Assembly: GCA_903916165.1 (NCBI GenBank)
Contig: CAIWVR010000322.1
Coordinates: 1-11,217 of the forward strand
Direction: 5' to 3'
From: an uncultured Hyphomicrobiales bacterium
GTDB lineage: Bacteria > Pseudomonadota > Alphaproteobacteria > Rhizobiales > Beijerinckiaceae
DNA: 11,217 nucleotides
Part shown: one piece after another, positions 6,338 through 11,217 of the stretch
Layout: every line of letters starts with the position of its first letter
Numbering within the stretch: the first letter of the stretch is position 1
Made by a program: the position numbers and the translations under genes
Notes under the pieces: model-generated
The model's database searches: none
Told to the model about the DNA's origin: nothing
The model's input: the letters and a program-made list of their open reading frames with translations, nothing else

Positions 6338-8677
6338 ATGGGACAATTTGGTATCGGCCAGCCCGTCCGCCGCAAGGAAGACGTCCGCCTTCTGACAGGC
6401 AAGGGCCTCTACACTGATGACGTGAATTTCGAGGGTCAGGTCTGGGGCGTCTTCGTGCGCTCACCGCAGGCCCATGCGAACATCCTGTCCATTGATCTGG
6501 AAGCGGCCCGCGCGGCGCAAGGTGTCGTCGCCATTTATACGGGCGCGGATCTCAAGGCCGACGGCGTCGGCATCCTGATCACCGACGTCGAAATGACCGA
6601 TCTGTCGGGCAAGGCGATGTTCCGCCCCAAGCGGGATTTTCTGGCCATTGACCGCGTGCGTTTTGTGGGCGAGCCCGTCGCTTTCGTGATCGCCGGGACG
6701 CAGGCGCAGGCGAAAGCCGCCGCCGAACTGGTGCAGGTTGATTATGACGCGCTGCCTGCCGTCGGCTCCACGGCATTTGCCGCCTCGCCCGACAGCCCCG
6801 TGATCTGGGACGAACTCGGCAGCAATGTCGGCGTGCATTGGGAAAACCGTCCCGAAGCCGAAATCGACGTCCACATGGCGAAGGCGAAATATCGCGCGGT
6901 CGTCGATCTCGTGAACAACCGCGTCGTGCCCAACCCGATGGAGCCGCGCTGCGCGGTTGCCAAATGGGATGCCGACGCCGGTGAACTGCTGATGTATGCG
7001 CCGACCCAAGGTGGCCGCCGCATCCAGGGCGGTCTGGCGAAGACCGTGCTCAATGTGGCACCCGGAAAAGTGCGCGTGATCTCGCCCGACGTCGGCGGCG
7101 GCTTCGGCATCCGTGGCAAGCTCTATCCGGAGCTGGGCGTGATCGCCTATGCGGCGCGCAAGGCGGGACGTCCCGTCAAATGGCGCGGCGACCGCAGCGA
7201 GACCTTCGTCTCCGACTATCATGGCCGCGACCAGATCAACCATGCCGAACTCGGTCTGGATGAAAACGGTCGCGTCGTTGCCCTCAAGGTCAACACAATC
7301 GTGAATTGCGGTGCCTATATGGCCGAGAACGGCCCGCGTCTGCCGATCTCCGGCGGCGGCCGCATCATCCCCGGCGTCTATGACATCGAGAACTTCTATT
7401 TCTCGGTGCGCCCGGTGCTCTCCAACACCGTGCCCACCGACACCTATCGCGGCGCGGGCCGTCCGGAAGCCAATTTCCTGATGGAGCGGCTGATGGACAA
7501 GGCGGCCGAAGTGACCGGCCTGTCGCGCGAGGACGTGCGTCGTCGCAACGTCATCCGCCCCGACCAGATGCCGTACCGCACGCAGATGGGCATGCTGATC
7601 GACTCGGGCGATTTCGCCTCCAACATGACCATGGCGATGAAGGGCGCGGATTGGGAGAATTTCCCCAAGCGCCGCGCACAGAGCGAGGCGCGCGGCAAGC
7701 TGCGCGGCATCGGCCTGTCGAATTTTGTCGAGCCGTCGGGCGGTCGCCCGACCGAGGAAATGCGCATCCAGGTCGATGCCAATGGCAAGGCGAAGGTTTT
7801 TGCCGGAACCCATTCGCACGGTCAGGGACATGAAACCGTCTGGGCGCAATTGCTTGAGACGTTTTTGGGCATTCCCTTCGCCGATGTGTCGCTGGAACAG
7901 GGCGACACAGCGACCATGCCGAAGGCGGCCGCCGGCACGTTCGGCTCGCGCTCATCATGGATGGGTGGCGTCGGCCTGCAGCGGTCGGCCAAGCGCATTG
8001 TCGAAAAGGGCACGAAAATCGCGGCCAAGCTGATGCAGGCCGAGCCTGAGACGGTGTCCTTCGACGGCGGCGTCTTCAGCGCCGGCACGTCGAGTGTCAC
8101 GATCCAGGAAGTGGCCAAGGCCGCTTATGAGCCGAAAAGCCTGCCGGACGGCGTCGAGCCGGGGCTCGACGAAAGCTATTTCCTCGAGCGCGATCCGGAG
8201 GAGTTCAACTATCCCAACGGCTCGCATGTCTGCGAAGTCGAGGTCGATGCCGATCTCGGCCATATCCAGATCGTCAATTATGTGGCGGTGGACGATTGCG
8301 GCGTCGTGCTCAATCCCTTCATCGTCCACGGCCAGGTCTATGGCGGCGTCGCGCAGGGCATTGGTCAGGCGATGACCGAGCAGACGGTCTATGACGACGA
8401 TGCGCAGCTCGTCACTGGCTCGTTCATGGATTACGGCATGCCGCGTGCGCAGCATCTCTCGATGATCGACGCGCTGTTCAACGAGGTGAAGTGCAAGACG
8501 AATGATCTGGGCGTGAAGGGGGCTGGCGAAGCCGGTGCCTGCGGCGCGCCGGGCTGTTTCGTCTCCGCCGTGATGGACGCGCTGGCGCCGCTCGGCGTCA
8601 CGCACATCGACATGCCGCTGACGCCCGACCGCGTCTGGCACGCGATTTCTGAAGCGAAGGCCGCGCAGGCGGCCTGA
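6338..8677 (+). CDS. Molybdenum hydroxylase large (MoCo) subunit, CoxL/XdhA-like, form II
   Basis: A 779-residue molybdopterin-cytosine-dinucleotide-type catalytic subunit of the xanthine dehydrogenase/aldehyde oxidase family, hydroxylating a substrate carbon with water-derived oxygen. The N-terminal a/b hammerhead domain starts GQPVRRKEDVRLLTGKG. MoCo-binding signatures follow: VGGGFG at 252-257, YRGAGRPE from 370, HGQGHE at 494-499, and KGAGEAG with the expected catalytic base Glu731. The active-site loop is the YRGAGR (form II) type, not the AYRCSFR loop of true form I CO dehydrogenase, so CO oxidation is unlikely as the main role. An in-frame ATG at 6263 exists, but ATG 6338 opens the conserved N-terminus and has GGAGAG (6322-6327) 10 nt upstream. 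It is the first gene of an L-S-M operon; the substrate (aldehyde, purine or N-heterocycle) is not determinable here. Confidence 0.93.
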   Translation: MGQFGIGQPVRRKEDVRLLTGKGLYTDDVNFEGQVWGVFVRSPQAHANILSIDLEAARAAQGVVAIYTGADLKADGVGILITDVEMTDLSGKAMFRPKRDFLAIDRVRFVGEPVAFVIAGTQAQAKAAAELVQVDYDALPAVGSTAFAASPDSPVIWDELGSNVGVHWENRPEAEIDVHMAKAKYRAVVDLVNNRVVPNPMEPRCAVAKWDADAGELLMYAPTQGGRRIQGGLAKTVLNVAPGKVRVISPDVGGGFGIRGKLYPELGVIAYAARKAGRPVKWRGDRSETFVSDYHGRDQINHAELGLDENGRVVALKVNTIVNCGAYMAENGPRLPISGGGRIIPGVYDIENFYFSVRPVLSNTVPTDTYRGAGRPEANFLMERLMDKAAEVTGLSREDVRRRNVIRPDQMPYRTQMGMLIDSGDFASNMTMAMKGADWENFPKRRAQSEARGKLRGIGLSNFVEPSGGRPTEEMRIQVDANGKAKVFAGTHSHGQGHETVWAQLLETFLGIPFADVSLEQGDTATMPKAAAGTFGSRSSWMGGVGLQRSAKRIVEKGTKIAAKLMQAEPETVSFDGGVFSAGTSSVTIQEVAKAAYEPKSLPDGVEPGLDESYFLERDPEEFNYPNGSHVCEVEVDADLGHIQIVNYVAVDDCGVVLNPFIVHGQVYGGVAQGIGQAMTEQTVYDDDAQLVTGSFMDYGMPRAQHLSMIDALFNEVKCKTNDLGVKGAGEAGACGAPGCFVSAVMDALAPLGVTHIDMPLTPDRVWHAISEAKAAQAA

Positions 8678-8695
8678 CGTCTCAACGAGAACAAC

Positions 8696-8702
8696 AAAGG
8701 GG
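8696..8702 (+). promoter_or_regulatory. Ribosome binding site that fixes a TTG start for the 2Fe-2S subunit
   Basis: AAAGGGG stands 6 nt before TTG at 8709 and only 24 nt before the next ATG (8727), which itself has no purine-rich site at a proper distance. This favours the TTG start. Confidence 0.65.
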
Positions 8703-8708
8703 TTTGCC

Positions 8709-9188
8709 TTGCTCATAGACGTGAACATGACCATCAACGGCAAAGCCGTTTCGGGACAGGTCGAGGCGCGCACGCTGCTCGTCGACTTCATCCGCGACCA
8801 CCAGCGCCTCACTGGCACGCATGTCGGCTGCGACACCACGCAATGCGGGTGCTGCACCGTGCATGTCGACGGCAAGGCTGTGAAATCCTGCACCATTCTC
8901 GCCGTGCAGACGCGCGGCAAGGACGTGCTGACGATCGAGGGTCTCGCGCAGGCCGACGGCACGCTGCATCCCGTGCAGGAGGCCTTTCGCGAACATCATG
9001 GCCTGCAATGCGGCTTCTGCACGCCGGGCATGGTGATGATGGGCGTCGACATCTGCCGCCGCCATCCCAACGCCGACGAACAGACCGTGCGCCACGAGCT
9101 CGAAGGCAATATCTGCCGTTGCACCGGCTACCAGGGCATCGTGGAAGCGATCATGGATGCCAGCGCCAAGATGGCGGGAGCTCGCTAA
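8709..9188 (+). CDS. Molybdenum hydroxylase small subunit, (2Fe-2S)-binding, CoxS/XdhC-fold
   Basis: A 159-residue electron-transfer subunit with two [2Fe-2S] clusters that pass electrons from the molybdenum site to the FAD subunit. The plant-ferredoxin-like N-terminal half carries Cys41, Cys46, Cys49 and Cys61 (GCDTTQCGCCTVHVDG). The helical C-terminal half carries Cys101 and Cys104 (CGFCTPGM) and Cys136 and Cys138 (CRCTGY). Cys48 is an additional cysteine where Ala is common. The TTG start at 8709 is preferred over ATG 8727 because of the AAAGGGG site; either gives an intact domain. It follows the large subunit by 31 nt, and its stop overlaps the FAD-subunit ATG by one base, so the genes are surely co-transcribed. 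Length is typical for the family. Confidence 0.95.
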   Translation: MLIDVNMTINGKAVSGQVEARTLLVDFIRDHQRLTGTHVGCDTTQCGCCTVHVDGKAVKSCTILAVQTRGKDVLTIEGLAQADGTLHPVQEAFREHHGLQCGFCTPGMVMMGVDICRRHPNADEQTVRHELEGNICRCTGYQGIVEAIMDASAKMAGAR

Positions 9189-9979
9189 TGGAAAATTTCG
9201 GTTATCACACACCGGCCTCCGTCGCCGACGCAGCCAAGATCCTCGACGCGCATGAAGACGCCAAGCTGATGGCGGGCGGCATGACCTTGCTGCCGACGCT
9301 GAAGCAGCGCCTCGCCGCGCCCTCCGACCTGATCGACCTTGCTGGCATAGCCGAGCTGAAAGGCATCAGCCGCGTTGGCGACGAGATCGTCATCGGCGCG
9401 ATGACGCCCCATGCCGATGTGCATGAAAGCGCGCTCGTGCGCGAGGCCATTCCGGGCCTTGCGGCGCTGGCGGGCCAGATCGGCGATCCGGCTGTGCGCC
9501 ATCGCGGCACCATCGGCGGCTCGATTTCGAACGCCGATCCGGCGTCCGATTATCCGGCTGGCCTCGTCGGCCACGGCGCGACCGTGGTGACGAACAAGCG
9601 CAAGATCGCGGCGGATGATTTCTTCACCGGCCTGTTCGACACGGCACTGGAGCCCGGCGAGATCGTCACGACGGTGCGTTTCCCCGTGCCGCTCTGGTCG
9701 ACCTACCAGAAGCTGCGTCATCCCGCGTCCGGCTATGCGGTTGTCGGCGTGCTTGTCGCGCAGACGAAAGACGGCGTGCGCGTCGCGGTGACGGGTGCGG
9801 GTCCGTCGGTGTTCCGTATCGCCGCGATGGAAACGGCTCTCTCGCAGTCATTTTCGGCGAAGGCCATCGAGGGAATCACGATTCCTGCCGATGACATGAA
9901 CAATGACATGCATGCCAGCGCCGCCTATCGCGCGCATGTCGTGACGGTGCTGGCCAAACGCGCTGTCGCCTCGCGGTAG
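9188..9979 (+). CDS. Molybdenum hydroxylase medium subunit, FAD-binding, CoxM-like
   Basis: A 263-residue flavoprotein subunit that takes electrons from the 2Fe-2S clusters and gives them to the final acceptor. The FAD pyrophosphate-binding motifs are AGGMTLLP at residues 29-36 and TIGGSISNADPASDYPA from 108; the C-terminal CO-dehydrogenase flavoprotein domain follows (KLRHPASGYAVVGV). The frame is open far upstream through the 2Fe-2S gene, but the family N-terminus (FGYHTPASVADAAKIL) begins at ATG 9188, which overlaps the preceding stop as TAATG and has GGGAG (9176-9180) 7 nt upstream. Translational coupling is therefore likely. It is the last gene of the operon and ends just before the compound palindrome. 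Confidence 0.94.
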   Translation: MENFGYHTPASVADAAKILDAHEDAKLMAGGMTLLPTLKQRLAAPSDLIDLAGIAELKGISRVGDEIVIGAMTPHADVHESALVREAIPGLAALAGQIGDPAVRHRGTIGGSISNADPASDYPAGLVGHGATVVTNKRKIAADDFFTGLFDTALEPGEIVTTVRFPVPLWSTYQKLRHPASGYAVVGVLVAQTKDGVRVAVTGAGPSVFRIAAMETALSQSFSAKAIEGITIPADDMNNDMHASAAYRAHVVTVLAKRAVASR

Positions 9980-9986
9980 CCGACTT

Positions 9987-10121
9987 CCCCTCTCCCGCGC
10001 TTGCGGGAGAGGGGGGCCTGCGCAGCAGGTCGGGTGAGGGCGGCCGCCCCTTGCGCGCGTTGCTAACGCCCTCATCCGTCACGCTGCGCGTGACACCTTC
10101 TCCCGCCAGCGCGGGAGAAGG
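9987..10121. repeat. Compound palindromic repeat in the convergent gap
   Basis: Three perfect hairpins and one longer-range pairing sit in 135 bp. CCCCTCTCCCGC (9987-9998) pairs with 10003-10014 around a 4-nt loop. GTCACGC (10078-10084) pairs with 10088-10094. CCTTCTCCCGC (10096-10106) pairs with 10111-10121. CGGGTGAGGGCG (10031-10042) pairs with 10067-10078, giving a nested cross-like fold. The elements resemble the CCCTCTCCCGC-type dispersed intergenic repeats of Rhizobiales (from memory). Lying between two converging genes, it may end both transcripts, although neither side has a T run. Confidence 0.75.
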
Positions 10122-10140
10122 ATGCTGCCACGCGGTTCGC

Positions 10141-10170
10141 CGTCAATGCGAGCGGAGCAACGCAATCCAG
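10141..10170 (+). repeat. Degenerate copy of the CGTCATTGCGAG dispersed repeat
   Basis: CGTCAATGCGAGCGGAGCAA followed by CGCAATCCAG keeps both ends of the arm at 1822-1858 (CGTCATTGCGAG and GCAATCCA) but is shorter in the middle. It is a single arm, lying just past the stop codon of the acuI-like gene. Confidence 0.6.
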
Positions 10171-10179
10171 GCTCGTGCC

Positions 10180-11166
<987 letters not shown>

Positions 11167-11185
11167 GCGCGCTCCTCCTTGAGAT

Positions 11186-11217
11186 CGTCATTGCGAGGAG
11201 GGCGAAGCCCGTCGCGG
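11186..11217 (+). repeat. CGTCATTGCGAGGAG dispersed repeat, cut by the window edge
   Basis: CGTCATTGCGAGGAG (11186-11200) exactly matches the first arm at 1823-1837, then continues with GGCGAAGCCCGTCGCGG to the edge. It lies 20 bp upstream of the acuI-like start codon, so the promoter of that gene either overlaps it or lies beyond it, outside the window. Confidence 0.75.

Noticed and set aside
6115..6402. N-terminal extension of the TPP enzyme to an ATG at 6402
   Set aside because: The extra 96 residues show no family homology, would cross the divergent promoter region and the start of the other operon, and the ATG at 6114 has a well-placed AGGGAG.
6461..7849. A 462-codon minus-strand open frame opposite the MoCo subunit gene
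   Set aside because: Low-complexity His/Arg/Ala/Gly-rich translation, no ribosome site of note, and it lies entirely within a strongly supported plus-strand gene. The same holds for the frame at 7955-8962.
8843..9187. Longer frame for the FAD subunit reaching back into the 2Fe-2S gene
   Set aside because: The upstream part is an out-of-frame reading of the 2Fe-2S gene; the FAD-subunit family N-terminus and a ribosome site fit ATG 9188.
6338..9979. True aerobic carbon monoxide dehydrogenase (coxLSM)
   Set aside because: The active-site loop is YRGAGR (form II), lacking the cysteine of the AYRCSFR loop, and the gene order and lack of accessory cox genes do not match CO-oxidising clusters.
9987..10121. 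CRISPR-like array
   Set aside because: Hairpins share a core but are not regularly spaced direct repeats with unique spacers, and no cas gene is present.

Overview
The window is GC-rich bacterial chromosome, most likely from an alphaproteobacterium of the Bradyrhizobium/Rhodopseudomonas/Afipia group. Two things point there. One is the gene content: a tripartite tricarboxylate transporter, a CoxL-type molybdenum hydroxylase and a TPP enzyme packed together. The other is a set of dispersed intergenic palindromes built on CGTCATTGCGAGGAG, a sequence I associate from memory with those genomes. The genus is an inference; no rRNA or other phylogenetic marker is present.

Left part (1-3909, all on the minus strand): one probable operon reading leftwards. 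It encodes an ABC-type (NMT1/SsuA-like) periplasmic binding protein, then tctC, tctB and tctA. The last gene runs off the left edge after 448 codons. The order is SBP-tctC-tctB-tctA, with a large palindromic repeat between tctC and tctB. No ABC permease or ATPase accompanies the first binding protein.

Middle (3910-6337): a 444-bp gap with inverted repeats and a strong hairpin terminator, then a 586-residue TPP-dependent decarboxylase/lyase on the minus strand whose active-site signatures resemble benzoylformate decarboxylase. A 223-bp divergent regulatory region follows.

Right part (6338-9979, plus strand): a compact L-S-M operon for a three-subunit molybdenum hydroxylase: a MoCo subunit with a form II YRGAGR loop, a 2Fe-2S subunit starting at TTG, and an FAD subunit whose ATG overlaps the previous stop by one base. 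It converges, across a 200-bp gap filled with a compound palindrome, on acuI (minus strand, 10180-11166), an acrylyl-CoA reductase/YhdH-type NADPH oxidoreductase. Another copy of the dispersed repeat begins at the right edge.

A reasonable reading is a small catabolic island: carboxylate capture and uptake (SBP, TctCBA), TPP-dependent cleavage of a 2-oxo acid to an aldehyde, and oxidation of an aldehyde or heterocycle by the molybdenum enzyme. The substrate cannot be read from the sequence. No regulator and no cofactor-maturation gene (XdhC/CoxD-type) lies inside the window. I see no CRISPR array, tRNA, rRNA, transposase or phage gene.
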